Made by a program: the position numbers and the translations under genes. Below are positions 1 to 24,967 of a stretch of DNA of 64,000 bases, one piece after another. Origin of the DNA: Eriocheir sinensis (Eukaryota; Arthropoda; Malacostraca; Decapoda; Varunidae); assembly GCF_024679095.1 (NCBI RefSeq), contig NC_066528.1, positions 18,135,332 to 18,199,331 on the forward strand, given 5' to 3'. The notes beneath the pieces are model-generated. The model was not told where the DNA came from. It did not search any database and worked only from the letters and a program-made list of their open reading frames with translations. Each line of letters begins with the position of its first letter. Within the stretch, counting starts at the first letter, position 1.

Positions 1-61
1 TAATGTGTTACTTCGGCCCACTAACAAAAAGAAGAAGTCCCTAATTGTCACTTCCTTCGCC

Positions 62-207
<146 letters not shown>

Positions 208-243
208 GAACTCCTTAATACTTTCTCCCCCCTTCCCTGGTAG

Positions 244-14268
<14,025 letters not shown>

Positions 14269-14880
14269 TGTGTGGTGGTGGTGGTGGTGTGTGTCTTTTT
14301 CTGTCCTTATTTCTTCTGTTTTTCTTTATTTTGTTTGTCTTCTTTTTCTAATGTTTTCTTTATTTTTTCTTTTTTTTTTTTATTTCTTTTCTTTATTTTT
14401 TTGTCTTTTTCCTCAGTTTTCTTTGTCCGTTTTTTGTTGTGATTGTTTTTCTTGTTTCTCTCTTCCTATGTCTTGTTTGTTTTCTTCTATTATTTTCTTT
14501 GTTTTTTGTTGTTTTCTTCTCTCCTCCTTAGTCTTTTTCACTTTTTACTAATTATTTTTTCATCTAAGTATTTTGTTTAGTTTTTCCTCTTTTTCTCCTC
14601 CTTTGTAATTTTTTCTCTTATTTCCTCATTTTTATGGTAATTTTTCTTATTTTTGTGCCTCGTCAGTGAATATCAATAATCTTTTTCATATTTTCTTCTT
14701 AAGTTTTAGTGATTTTCCTCATTTCATATTACCGAATGTTTCTCTCCTGGTATACACACACATACACACACACTCACACATCTCTCTCCGCCTTTTGATA
14801 TCGATTTTATACATTTATAGAATATCAATAATAAATGTTGCGTTATCTATACATTTTTATTACTGTCTCCAAGTCATCCA
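14269..14880 (+). other. CadN 3' flank / putative 3' UTR
   Basis: T-rich sequence with no coding potential. A possible polyadenylation signal AATAAA is at 14830-14835. No firm end can be placed. Confidence 0.4.
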
Positions 14881-15324
14881 CATATTCAGGCTTGTGATTG
14901 GCCTGGCATAAGGTAAGAGTTTGCTGTATATTGGCGACACACCTGACCCAAAGATGTAAACTTGGGTGTGTTGTGTGGAAGCTAATGTGGTCTTTTTTGG
15001 CAGGATCACTCTGGCTGTGCACAAACTCAAGGATGTTCGAGGCATATCAAGGCAAACAGTGGCAGTAGCCTTTTTGGAGCCCAGCAGTGACACGAGAACA
15101 GACAGGACTGGTTCTGCGCTGTAGCCGCCCATCAGCAGGGCCCGTGAGAGGGGGGTGAAGCTGGTATCTTTACACCAGGGCCCGGCCTCAAAGGGGGCCA
15201 GTCAAATTCTAAAATCCTGATCCCCCCAGCTGGATGGGCTCACTTCGCTCGCCAAATGGTAGGGGCCCAATGACACTCATAGTACCAGGGCCCAGTGATG
15301 GCTCTCCCTGGCCCTGCCCATCAG

Positions 15325-15610
15325 TGACACGATTTAACAGAAACTTAATGTCTTGCCACGATTTAACAGAAACTTAATGTCTTGCCCAAGTTTCTTTACA
15401 AAAGTCGGATGCTTTTCTCTGGAGACCCTTTGAAGCATCATGCAATAAGATACAATTGTGAGATCAATACACTTTTTAAGCCCTATCAGGATGCATTGCC
15501 AGTGTTTTTGCAGGAACTTAATGTTTTACCACGATTTAAGAAACTTAATGTCTTGCCATCGATTTAACAACACACAATGTCTTGCCATGGTTTAACAGAA
15601 ACTTAATGTT
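15325..15610. repeat. Degenerate short repeats (ACTTAATGTCTTGCCACGATT)
   Basis: Several copies of CGATTTAACAGAAACTTAATG plus TCTTGCC, unevenly spaced. The preceding 14880-15325 is intergenic with nothing recognised. Confidence 0.6.
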
Positions 15611-15620
15611 TCTGTGGAAT

Positions 15621-15836
15621 AGAAACAATTGATTTCACCATTTCCTAGTGTGTGTGAAACTATCTGGCGAGTGATTCACACAAAGCAAACACACCTAATG
15701 GAGAGAAGAGCACACACACACACACACACACACACATCGTCTTGAAAGCTGCTCTTCTCTCCATTAGGTGTTTGCTTTGTGTGAATCACTTGCCAAATAG
15801 TTTCATACACACTAGAAAATGGTGAAATCGTTTCTG
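15621..15836. repeat. Long inverted repeat (hairpin), (CA)n loop
   Basis: The left arm at 15621-15712 (containing ATTCACACAAAGCAAACAC and TAATGGAGAGAAGAGCA) is nearly the reverse complement of the right arm at 15750-15836 (TGCTCTTCTCTCCATTA, GTGTTTGCTTTGTGTGAAT). The arms are about 87-92 bp with few mismatches, around a (CA)n spacer. Confidence 0.92.
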
Positions 15837-16091
15837 TTTGACGGGAACCTGTGGCATGTGTGTTGTTAGTCAATCCATGAGCTTATGTGGGTGGAATCTA
15901 GACTGGTGGGTTGGCCGCACGCACATGAGAGCTGCGGGGACAGAGGAGCCACAGGGACGCCACAGCGGCACTGGAACCAAAGCAATGTCTTGGTGTCACT
16001 TCCCACCTTACCTCCCGAGGGTCTGTAAGGGAGGAGGGAAGTCAGCTATTTGCCTTCCTTCCCCATCCTGGTGCAGTGGGGGAGGCTGTGG

Positions 16092-16320
16092 GTAGAGGGC
16101 TGTATTACAAGTCAAATCAGAGAAGTTTTGGGTCCCTACAAAGGGCAGTTTATGGGCTGTATTACAAGTCCAGTCCGAGAAGCTTCAGGTCCCTACAAAG
16201 TTATTCATCCTGAACTCTGTAGGGAGCCGAAATTTCTTGTATTGGACTTGTAGTACGGCCCCTAAACCGGCCTTCGTAGGGACCTGAAACTTCCCTGGTT
16301 TGACTTGTAACACGACCCAC
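16092..16320. repeat. Second long inverted repeat
   Basis: The left arm has TATTACAAGTCAAATCAGAG, GGTCCCTACAAAGG and GGGCTGTATTACAAGTCCA. The right arm has GGACTTGTAGTACGGCCC, CCTTCGTAGGGACC and TTTGACTTGTAACACGACCC, its approximate reverse complement over about 100 bp. Each arm is itself a diverged direct duplication. Confidence 0.85.
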
Positions 16321-16482
16321 AGTCACAATCACCTCCACCCACCCGAGGAAGGAAGAAGGAAGGTAAACCTGTGCCCCTTCCCTTCAGAGCCAGAGCCTTG
16401 CAGTGGAGAATGACGTCAATGCATCAGTATGATTCCGATGCCGGGCAGTAACCAACTTTGTAATGGCAGAGTTAACTTTTCC

Positions 16483-16645
16483 ATCCGTGACACAGACATC
16501 GGTGTCACAGTATGGAAAGGGTTAAGAGGAAATGGAAAAGGATTAATCCTCTTCTAAATCTTTCAATCCTCCGCTAAATTCCTCTTAATCTTCTTCCATT
16601 TCCTTAGAAGAGGACTAACCCAACGTCGGTGTCAAGGGGTTAAGA
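16483..16645. repeat. Imperfect inverted repeat
   Basis: GGAAATGGAAAAGGATTAATCC near 16530 and AATCTTCTTCCATTTCCTTAG near 16590 are partly complementary. ATCGGTGTCA recurs directly at both ends. Weaker than the two inverted repeats upstream. Confidence 0.5.
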
Positions 16646-16827
16646 AAGCCAGACAGCTAACGGTCACGGCGGGCAACTCACTTCTACACTTACAATCACT
16701 TATAATCAAAGTATTTATAAAAGATCCCATTTCTACAGACTGCTGTCAGCTGCGACTGAATAAATATTGTTATGTATATTGTAGTTTTACTGGAGATATT
16801 ACTTTACAAACATGAGGAGGATAAAGA

Positions 16828-18140
16828 ATGAACTGTGACATCCCTGAATTTTGAACTGTGACATCCCTGAATTTTGAACTGTGACATCCCTGAATTTTGA
16901 ACTATGACATCCCCGAATTTTGAACTGTGACATCCCTGAATTTTGAACTATGACATCCCTGAATTTTGAACTGTGACATCCCCGAATTTTGAACTGACAT
17001 CCCTGAATTTTGAACTGTGACATCCCCGAATTTTGAACTGTGACATCCCTGAATTTTGAACTATGACATCCCTGAATTTTGAACTATGACATCCCCGAAT
17101 TTTGAACTATGACATCCCCGAATTTTGAACTGTGACATCCCTGAATTTTGAACTGTGACATCCCTGAATTTTGAACTGTGACATCCCCGAATTTTGAACT
17201 GTGACATCCCTGAATTTTGAACTGTGCCATCCCTGAATTTTGAACTGTAACATCCCTGAATTTTGAACTGTGACATCCCTGAATTGTGAACTGTGACATC
17301 CCTGAATTTTAAACTGTGACATCCCTGAATTTTGAACTGTGACATCCCTGAATTTTAAACTGTGACATCCCTGAATTTTGAACTGTGACATCCCCAAATT
17401 TTGAACTGTGACATCCCTGAATTTTGAACTGTGACATCCCTGAATTTTGAACTGTAACATCCCTGAATTTTGAACTGTAACATCCCCGAATTTTGAACTG
17501 TGACATCCCTGAATTTTGAACTGTGACATCCCTGAATTTTGAACTGTGACATCCCTGAATTTTGAACTGTAACATCCCCGAATTTTGAACTGTGACATCC
17601 CTGAATTTTGAACTGTGACATCCCTGAATTTTGAACTGTGACATCCCTGAATTTTGAACTGTGACATCCCTGAATTTTGAACTGTAACATCCCTGAATTT
17701 TAAACTGTGACATCCCTGAATTTTGAACTGTGACATCCCTGAATTTTGAACTATGACATCCCTGAATTTTGAACTGTGACATCCCTGAATTTTGAACTAT
17801 GACATCCCTGAATTTTGAACTGTGACATCCCCGAATTTTGAACTGTGACATCCCTGAATTTTGAACTGTGACATCCCTGAATTTTGAACTGTGACATCCC
17901 TGAATTTTGAACTGTGACATCCCTGAATTTTGAACTGTGACATCCCTGAATTTTGAACTGTGACATCCCTGAATTTTGAACTGTGACATCCCTGAATTTT
18001 GAACTGTGACATCCCTGAATTTTGAACTGTGACATCCCTGAATTTTGAACTGTGACATCCCTGAATTTTGAACTGTGACATCCCTGAATTTTGAACTGTG
18101 ACATCCCTGAATTTTGAACTGTGACATCCCTGAATTTTGC
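16828..18140. repeat. 23-bp minisatellite, about 57 copies
   Basis: Unit TGACATCCCTGAATTTTGAACTG, varying mainly at CCC(T/C)G and TG(T/A)GAC. On the minus strand all three frames stay open because 23 bp is not a multiple of 3 and the unit contains no stop, giving proteins of period 23 residues. There is no start context or composition suggesting a gene. Confidence 0.98.
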
Positions 18141-18233
18141 ATCTCAATATCCATTCAAGATCACGATGAAACTAAACAAAAACTTAAGATTGATTTTTTT
18201 TTCTTAGATGATTTACACTTTTTTTTAGATCAT

Positions 18234-18235
<2 letters not shown>

Positions 18236-18266
<31 letters not shown>
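18236..18266. repeat. (CA)n microsatellite
   Basis: Short (CA)n run followed by CT-rich sequence to about 18370. Confidence 0.9.
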
Positions 18267-18267
<1 letters not shown>

Positions 18268-18454
18268 CCCTCCTTCAATGTTTTCCCCTCCCTATTCTCT
18301 CTCTACACATTCTCTCTCTTATCTCTCTCTTCCATTTTCTATCCTCTCTCTCCCTCTCCGCCTATCCATCTCTCGTCCCCCCATTATTTCCTGCCTAATA
18401 CTTTTTCCGAATTTTCAGTTATCCTAAAAAAAAACACAAACTGGTGGAAGCGAA

Positions 18455-18535
18455 CAGGATGATGTAATGCCAAAATTCTTCCCCAATTTCTATCCTTCCC
18501 GTACTTAATTAAATTTTGGCATTACAATGACGTAG
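18455..18535. repeat. Small palindrome
   Basis: GATGTAATGCCAAAATT on the left and AATTTTGGCATTACAATGAC on the right form a 15-17 bp stem with a loop of about 40 bp. Confidence 0.7.
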
Positions 18536-18816
18536 CATAAAAAAGCAAAGTAGATCTTGTGTGTGTGAGTGTTCCCCGTGATAAAAAAAAGGTTCGGTTT
18601 TTAAATACCTTTGAGGGGGGACAGCCGGACGAGGTGAAGGTCAGGTCATGCAGGGAGGAGAAGGTCAGGTCATGCGGGAACAGTGTGCCGAGGAGGGAAG
18701 AAGTATTCAGCAGTGTCCAGCGTGGTGTTTCGGGAGGCTGACATTGGGCCGGGCTCACCAACACCATCATCGGAAAAATTAACATATATCATTTATCATT
18801 ATTTATCATTTGAGTA

Positions 18817-18890
18817 TCGGGCTTTTTTTTTATACATTTGTACCTTTTTTTATGCCCTTGAACTGACTCCTCTGCTGTAAAATAAATAAA
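18817..18890 (+). repeat. Dispersed repeat copy (CGGGCTTTTTT / GCCCTTGA)
   Basis: A diverged copy of the repeat also at 12329, 24195, 34780, 36940 and 44562-45400, recognised by CGGGCTTTTTTTTTAT and GCCCTTGAACTGACTCC. Confidence 0.75.
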
Positions 18891-18904
18891 TAAATATATA
18901 AAAA

Positions 18905-19285
18905 AAATCTGTTTCTGTGTCTGTCTGTCCATTCCTGTTCATTTGCCTGTCTGTTTATCTGTCTATCTGTCTGTCTGTTTCTCTCCCTGTCTGTGTCTGT
19001 TTCTCTCCCTGTCTGTGTCTGTTTCTCTCCCTGTCTGTGTCTGTTTCTCGCTCCGTCTGTCTGTTTCTCGCCCTGTCTGCCTGTTTGTTTCTCTCCCTGT
19101 CTGTGTCTGTTTCTCTCCCTGTCTGTGTCTGTTTCTCTCCCTGTCTGTGTCTGTTTCTCTCCCTGTCTGTCTGTGTCTGTTTCTCTCCCTGTCTGTGTCT
19201 GTTTCTGTCTGTCTGTTTCTCTCCCTGTCTGTCTGTCTGTGTTTCTCTTCCTGTCTGTGTGTTTCTCTGCCTGTGTGTGTTTCCA
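18905..19285. repeat. CTGT-rich minisatellite
   Basis: About 380 bp built on a roughly 20-bp unit GTCTGTTTCTCTCCCTGTCT with CTGT slippage. The Cys/Ser/Val-rich frames are low-complexity artefacts. Confidence 0.95.
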
Positions 19286-19299
19286 GACAATTAAAACAA

Positions 19300-19715
19300 A
19301 GTAGTAAATAACATAACAAGTACTTTCAATCACGTGCCTAATCAAATACACATTCAGCTAAGTCAATAAAAAGAGTTATGTGGTAGCGATATATATGTGG
19401 TACGTCTTGACAGTGAAGCAATGTCTATGAACGCTAATATTAATAACTGCAAAAGATCATAAGAGTGAATCACGTAACAAGCGCTTTCAATTACGTGCTT
19501 AATCAAATATATATTCAGCTAAGTCAATAAAATGAGTTAACTGGGAGCGATATATATGTGGTACGTCTTGATAGTGAAGCAATATGTCTATGAACGCTAA
19601 TATTAATAACTGCACAAGGTTATAGCATAGTGAATCACGTAACAAGCGCTTTCAATGACGTGCCTAATCAAATATACATCAATGAGAAAAGAGTTAACTG
19701 GTAACGATATGATTC
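19300..19715. repeat. Tandem repeat, about 175-bp unit, 2-3 copies
   Basis: Units share AACAAGCGCTTTCAAT, ACGTGCCTAATCAAATA, GCGATATATATGTGGTACG and GAACGCTAATATTAATAACT. Confidence 0.85.
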
Positions 19716-19719
19716 TGAA

Positions 19720-19889
19720 AGCGAGGCGGGTTAATGTGAAGATGCTTACGATTGGCTGAGTGCGCGCGCGGTGAAGGTCGGCGCAACGGCTGACTCAATT
19801 ACTAACCACTGATGCGCTGATCCATATGGTCCTCCACGTCCTCACACAGTACAACCTCTCCCTTACACTGCTTCACACACACTGAGATG
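19720..19889 (+). promoter_or_regulatory. Candidate promoter and first exon of a small gene
   Basis: A locally GC-rich segment with ATTGG (inverted CCAAT) at 19751-19755 and GCGCGCGCGG just after it. It ends in ACTGAGATG|gtaagtg, a strong donor at 19890 right after an ATG. It lies between two tandem arrays, upstream of a predicted signal-peptide exon at 21433. No TATA box is clear. Confidence 0.4.
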
Positions 19890-19929
19890 GTAAGTGAGCG
19901 TCTCCCGGGTCTGGGTCTTGGCTGCTTCA

Positions 19930-20800
19930 TGGTTCACACTCCGTTGAGCTGTTCGAACCCACTGAAGCACATACGAAACACTCAACGCGGCGGTTTTAAA
20001 TGGAAGTGCGTATGGAGGCTACTTAGTCTAGTGTCTCTGTTGTATAGCCTTATTTGCCAAGTCAAGTCTTCTATGAACTCCTAAGGTTGTTCCACTGGTC
20101 AAAGGTTCATTACTTAAACACATGCAAACACTCAACTCGGCGGTTTTAAATGGAAGTTCGCATATGAGTTACTTATTCTAGTGTCTCTGTGATGTAGCCT
20201 TAGTATTTAGCAAGTCAATATCCGTCTCTTCTGTAAACTCCTAAGGTTGTTCCACTGGTCAAAGGTTCATTAATTAAACACATGCAGACACTCAACTCGG
20301 CGGTTTTAAATGGAAGTTCGCATATGAGTTACTGATTCTAGTGTTTCTGTTGTGTAGCCTTAGTATCAGCAAAATCATTCTTCGTCTCTTCTGTAGATTC
20401 CTTAGGGTTCTCCACTGGTCAAAGTTTCATTCTTTAAAGACTTGCGAAACACTAGACTACGCGATTCTAAATGGAAGTTCGCATATGAGTTACTTATTCT
20501 AGTGTCTCTGTTGTGTAGCATTAGTATCAGCAAAGTCATTCTTCGTCTCTTCTGTAGATTCCTTAGGGTTCTCCACTGGTCAAAGTTTCATTCTTTAAAG
20601 ACTTGCGAAACACTAGACTACGCGATTCTAAACGGAAGTTCGCATATGAGTCACTTATCTTAGTCTCTGTGATATAATGTAACCATACTATTACCCAAGT
20701 CAGTGTTCATCTTCTCTATAAACTTCCTCGGTTCTTGCAGTGTCAAAATTCTCACTATTTAAACACATGCGAAACACTACACAGCAAGGTTGAATGAAAG
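19930..20800. repeat. Tandem repeat, about 150-bp unit, about 5 copies
   Basis: Units share ACTCAACTCGGCGGTTTTAA, GAAGTTCGCATATGAGTTAC, TTCTAGTGTCTCTGTTG and TCCACTGGTCAAAG. It lies in the presumed first intron of the small gene. 20810-21430 shows nothing recognisable. Confidence 0.9.
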
Positions 20801-21432
20801 AGGGAATAATGAATGGACTATACTTCGAGTCGTTGTGAGGCTTCGAAGCTTCACGGCAACTCTGTCCGACGCTCTCCTCAATGCCCCACGCCGAAGGTAT
20901 CTCTAGACTCCTCGGTCACGCCCCTGCCATCAATGATTCTAGGGAGATTGAAGATTCCTCTGTATTCCTTCCTCGCCATGGCCGCCCGCTCTGCCTCAGC
21001 TATTCAACATCACCTGCTCTCAGTCTCCCGGCCATTCACCTGCTGCCGAGGCCTCCTGAAGGTTTGGTTATGAGGCGTTATGACCTTTAGTGTTGCGCGG
21101 CGTAGGACCATGTTATAATTCAAACTTTCCGGGGCCTGAGTACATCTATTTATAAAGGTTCTACGAGGCCTATACCTATGTTATCTTAGCAACATTGCCG
21201 TTCTCAGCCCTAGAATAATACAGATCTTAAATTGTGGCAGGCTTGTCCCACGCCTAAGACTGAACCAGACTCGACTTGTTATATACACTACTACAGTACT
21301 TATACACGTTTTTTTAGGAGTTAGTATATGTATAGCTGTGAGATTTAAATAGTATCCAATAACCACCGACTCCCCCTTTGTATCATTATCATCATTGAAT
21401 TATTGGTAAGAAATGTTATCCCGCACCGGCAG

Positions 21433-21514
21433 ATGGCAACCCTCACTCTTGTATTGGCGGGGGGAGTGACCTTGTGCACGGCTGAACCTTCCTCGTCATC
21501 GGAGAACAATCCAG
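21433..21514 (+). CDS. Small membrane gene, exon with possible signal peptide
   Basis: Acceptor ccggcag directly before ATG; donor AATCCAG|gtaact. It encodes 27 codons beginning MATLTLVLAGGVTLC. Confidence 0.45.
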
Positions 21515-23661
21515 GTAACTCTACGAACAGTGTTGCCAGACGCTTCCACCTCTCACATCAACTACTTCCAAGGGCTATAAAAGAGATCTGTCGGGTTCTA
21601 ATAAGTGTAGTTTTTTAGGTTCACGGTACAGAAGAAGGGTCAAACTGTATATACCGAAAGGGTCATAAAACTACCCCAGGAAATAGTAGGGTTCTAATGA
21701 GTTGTTTTAGGTTCATGGTACAGAAGAAGGGTCATAAAACTACCCCAGGAAATAGTCGGGTTCTAATGAGTGTTGTTTGAGGTTCACGGTACAGAAGAAG
21801 GGTCAGACTACCAAAAGGGTCATGAAACTACCCCTGGAAATAGTCGAGTTCTAATGAGTGCTCTTTTAGGTTCATGGTACAGAAGAAGGGTCATAAAACT
21901 ACCCCTGGAAATAGTCGTTCTAATGAGTGTTGTTTGAGGTTCACGGTACAGAAGGGTCATAAAACTACCCCTGGAAATAGTCGAGTTCTAATGAGAGTTC
22001 TTTTAGGTTCATGGTACAGAAGAAGGGTCATAAAACTACCCCTGGATATCGCCTTCCTTCCTTCCCCTCCCTTTCCCTCCCTTTCACTCACCTCGCGACC
22101 CTTCCTTCCCCTCCCTTTCCCTTACCTCACGACCCTTCCTTCCCCCCTTTCCTTCTATTCACAACCTCTCCCATTCCTTCCCCTCCCTTTCCCTCACCTT
22201 GCTACCCTTCCCTTCACCTCGCTACCTCTCCTTCCTTCCCTTCCCTTTCCCTCACCTCGCTACGCTTCCCTTCAACCCGGTACCTCTCCTTCCTCCCCCC
22301 CCCCCCTTCCCTTACCTCACTACCCTCCCTTCCCCTTCCCTCACGTAACAGCACCGTATACTCACCCCAGCTCCCAATGGTCAGTCTGCTTTCATGGAGG
22401 TGGCTGCCTTGGCCCTGGTGATGGTGCTGGCCGCGACGGTGCCTCTCGTGTCCTGGTTAATGCTGGTGGGAGTTGTGGTTGGCTTCAAGAGGAGTTTGGA
22501 CGCCATGCTGGGAGAAGAGGCGAGTCGGGTAGTTAAGAGGTTGTTCAATGTTCAGTAAGTTTCTTGGTGGGTGGGGGTTGTTGTTTTTCTTGTTGTTGTT
22601 GTTTGTTTGTTCTTTTATGTTTTTCTTATCCTTTGTTTTCTTTGTTATTGTTGTTTTTGTTGTTCTTTTGTTTGTTGTTTCTTGTCCTGTTTTCTTCTTG
22701 TTGTTGTTGTTCTTGTTTTTCTTGGTGGTTTATTTGTTTTTTTGTTTTTTTGTCCCTTTTTTTAATTGTTGTTTTTTCCTTTGTTCTTTGTTTTGTTTTT
22801 TTTTTTTTTTTTTACTTCCTCTTTTTTTTGTCTTCTCTGTTTTCTTCTTCTTTTTTCTACCTCTTTTCTTCTTCTTGTTCTTTTCCTTTCTTCTTTTTTT
22901 AACTTCATTTCTTCTTCTTGTTTTTTCTTTCTTCTTTTTCTACTTTTTTCCTTCTTCTTCTTTTTCATCTCTACTTATTTTCTTGTTGTTCTTTCTTCTT
23001 TTTCTACTTCATTTTCTTCTTCTTGTTCTTTCTCTTTCTTCTTTTTCTCCTTCATTTTCTTCTTTCTTCTTTTTCTCCTTCATTTTCTTCTTTCTTCTTT
23101 TTCTCCTTCATTTTCTTCTTTCTTCTTTATCTCCTTCATTTTCTTCTTTTTCTCCTTCATTTTCTTCTTTCTTCTTTTTCTCCTTCATTTTCTTCTTTCT
23201 TCTTTTTCTCCTTCATTTTCTTCTTTCTTCTTTTTCTTTCATTTTCTTCTTTCTTCTTTCTCTCCTTCATTTTCTTCTTTCTTCTTTTTTCCTTCATTTT
23301 CTTCTTTCTTCTTTCTCTCCTTCATTTTCTTCTTTCTTCTTTCTCTCCTTCATTTTCTTCTTTCTTCTTTTTCTCCTTCAATTTCTTCTTTCTTCTTTCT
23401 CTACTTCATTTTCTTCTTCTTGTTATTTTCCTCTCTCTTCTTTCTCTACTTCATTTTCTTATTTCTTTCTTTTTCTCCTTTTTCTATTTCTTCTTCACTG
23501 CCAGCCTCTATTCTTCCCCTTAATCTGCTTCCACTGCTGCAAAAAAAAAATAATAAGTGCCTTTGATAGACCCCTCAAATTTCCTTTCACTGTTCTGTGC
23601 TTTGCGCATTAGACTCAAGAGACTTTACATGCAATTCAAGAGTGCGTACATATAGGTTTTC

Positions 23662-23702
<41 letters not shown>

Positions 23703-24271
23703 ACTTTTCCTGTATTTCAACAACTTTTCCTGTATTTCACAACTAGGTAAATACAACTTTTCCTGTATTTCACAACTGGGTAAATACGTACAAGTTTTCC
23801 TGTATTTCACAACTGGGTAAATACAACTTTTCCTGTATTTCACAACTGGGTAAATACAACTTTTCCTGTATTTCACAACTAGGTAAATACAAGTTTTCCT
23901 GTATTTCACAACTGGGTAAATACAACTTTTCCTGTATTTCACAACTGGGTAAATACAACTTTTCCTGTATTTCACAACTGGGTAAATACAACTTTTCCTG
24001 TATTTCACAACTAGGTAAATACGTACAAGTTTTCCTGTATTTCACAACTGGGTAAATACAACTTTTCCTGTATTTCACAACTGGGTAAATACAACTTTTC
24101 CTGTATTTCACAACTAGGTAAATACACACAGGGTATCAGGACACCTCTCCTCCCGAAACTGACCCCTCTTTCGGCCACCTCTTTTGATTCTTCTTTGTAG
24201 GAGCAGCGAGTAGTGGGCTTTTTTTAGTATTGTTTCCTTTTTTTGTGCCCTTGAGCTGTCTCCTTTGATGT

Positions 24272-24341
<70 letters not shown>

Positions 24342-24495
24342 GTGGAAATGATCTCTGCCTGTCATACCTTCTCGATATTTTAATTTGACTTACGTTTTTC
24401 TTTCTCTCTACAGACGGCGGAAACCCTGTTCGGACGGCGGCACTTCGGTGGAACGCTGCGACTGGTGGAGAAGATGTTCCGCTCGGTGACACACT

Positions 24496-24497
<2 letters not shown>
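21433..24497 (+). CDS. Putative small single-pass membrane protein (3 coding exons)
   Basis: Not recognised. Exons are 21433-21514, 22371-22528 and 24414-24497. The joined frame gives about 107 residues: a weakly hydrophobic N-terminus MATLTLVLAGGVTLCTAEP, a Ser/Asn-rich linker, a strong membrane segment ALALVMVLAATVPLVSWLML, then the charged FKRSLDAMLGEEASR and a tail TAETLFGRRHFGG...VEKMFRSVTH. Phases agree (1, then 0). The exon-2 donor used here (CGG|gtagtt) is weak. A stronger CA|gtaagt at 22554 puts the last exon in another frame, and read-through stops at 22556-22558 after LFNVQ. An untranslated or ATG-only exon may end at 19889. It could be a membrane subunit or an unrelated short protein; transcript evidence is absent. 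Confidence 0.45.
21615..22045 (+). repeat. Tandem array of the GGTACAGAAGAAGGGTCA dispersed repeat
   Basis: About six units of 65-75 bp: TTAGGTTCATGGTACAGAAG, AAGGGTCATAAAACTACCCC, TGGAAATAGTCG, TTCTAATGAGTGTT. The same family is inverted at 42530-43855. Confidence 0.9.
22050..22355. repeat. CCTT-rich simple sequence
   Basis: CCCTTCCTTCCCCTCCC-type sequence with CTCACCTCGCTACC blocks, running to the acceptor at 22370. Confidence 0.85.
22371..22528 (+). CDS. Small membrane gene, transmembrane exon
   Basis: Acceptor caccccag. It encodes the segment SAFMEVAALALVMVLAATVP and VSWLMLVGVVVGFKRSLDAM. The donor is uncertain: 22528 or 22554. Confidence 0.45.
22560..23520. repeat. T-rich intron with a short tandem unit
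   Basis: TTG/TTC-rich DNA. From about 23030 it becomes a clear array of TTCTTCTTTCTTCTTTTTCT plus CCTTCATTT, about 25-30 bp per unit. Phe/Ser/Leu frames are artefacts. Confidence 0.95.
23690..24127 (-). repeat. Tandem array of a LINE 3' tail, 32-33 bp unit, about 13 copies
   Basis: Unit AACTTTTCCTGTATTTCACA plus ACTGGGTAAATAC. The same sequence ends the LINE fragments at 6362 and 55249. It is adjacent to (CA)n at about 23662-23703. Confidence 0.93.
24128..24345 (+). repeat. Dispersed repeat copy followed by (CA)n
   Basis: GGGTATCAGGACACCTCTCC...GAGCAGCGAGTAGTGGGC...GTGCCCTTGAGCTGTCTCC, then about 65 bp of (CA)n. This is the longest form of the family, matched at 36868-37015. Confidence 0.85.
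24414..24497 (+). CDS. Small membrane gene, last exon
   Basis: A good acceptor, tttctctctacag. In phase 0 it encodes TAETLFGRRHFGGTLRLVEK and MFRSVTH, then TGA at 24495-24497. The amphipathic basic composition looks protein-like. Confidence 0.45.
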
Positions 24498-24530
<33 letters not shown>

Positions 24531-24870
24531 CTTGCTACCCTTTCCATTTCCCTCACTTCTTTGTCTTTCATCCCTTACCTTGCCTCTGTTCACCTCATTA
24601 CTCACACACACACACACACCTCCCTTTCCATTGCCTCTCTCCTCCCTTTCTTCCATCCCCTTCCTTTCCCTCCCTTCCCCTTCCCTTTCCTTCACCTCTC
24701 TCCTCCCTTCGCTTCCCTTCACCTCGCTACCCCTTTCCTTCTGAACCTTTCATTCCCTTCCCTTCCCTCCTTTTCCTTTGCTTCTCTCCTCCCTTAACTT
24801 TTCATCCCCTTCCCTTCCCTCCCTTCCCCTCGCTATCCCTTCCCTTCCATTACCTCTCTCCTCTCTTTTA
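24498..24870. repeat. (CA)n and CCTT-rich sequence
   Basis: (CA)n at 24498-24528 and 24603-24620, then CCCTTCCCTTCC/CTCTCTCC simple sequence. Nothing coding. Confidence 0.9.
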
Positions 24871-24967
24871 TCTTTTTTTGAAGAGTAGCTCCCCCCAAAA
24901 ATGAATCTATATATAGTCACTGCTGATATTAGAAGCATAACATATATATAGTTACACAGCATAAGAT

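Noticed and set aside
17309..18154. 281-codon minus-strand frame with 23-residue repeats
   Set aside because: Follows from a stop-free 23-bp satellite unit; all three frames are open, so it gives no evidence of coding.
22548..23612. 354-codon Phe/Ser/Leu-rich frame resembling a multi-pass membrane protein
   Set aside because: T-rich simple sequence with a 25-30 bp unit; the hydrophobicity is a composition artefact.
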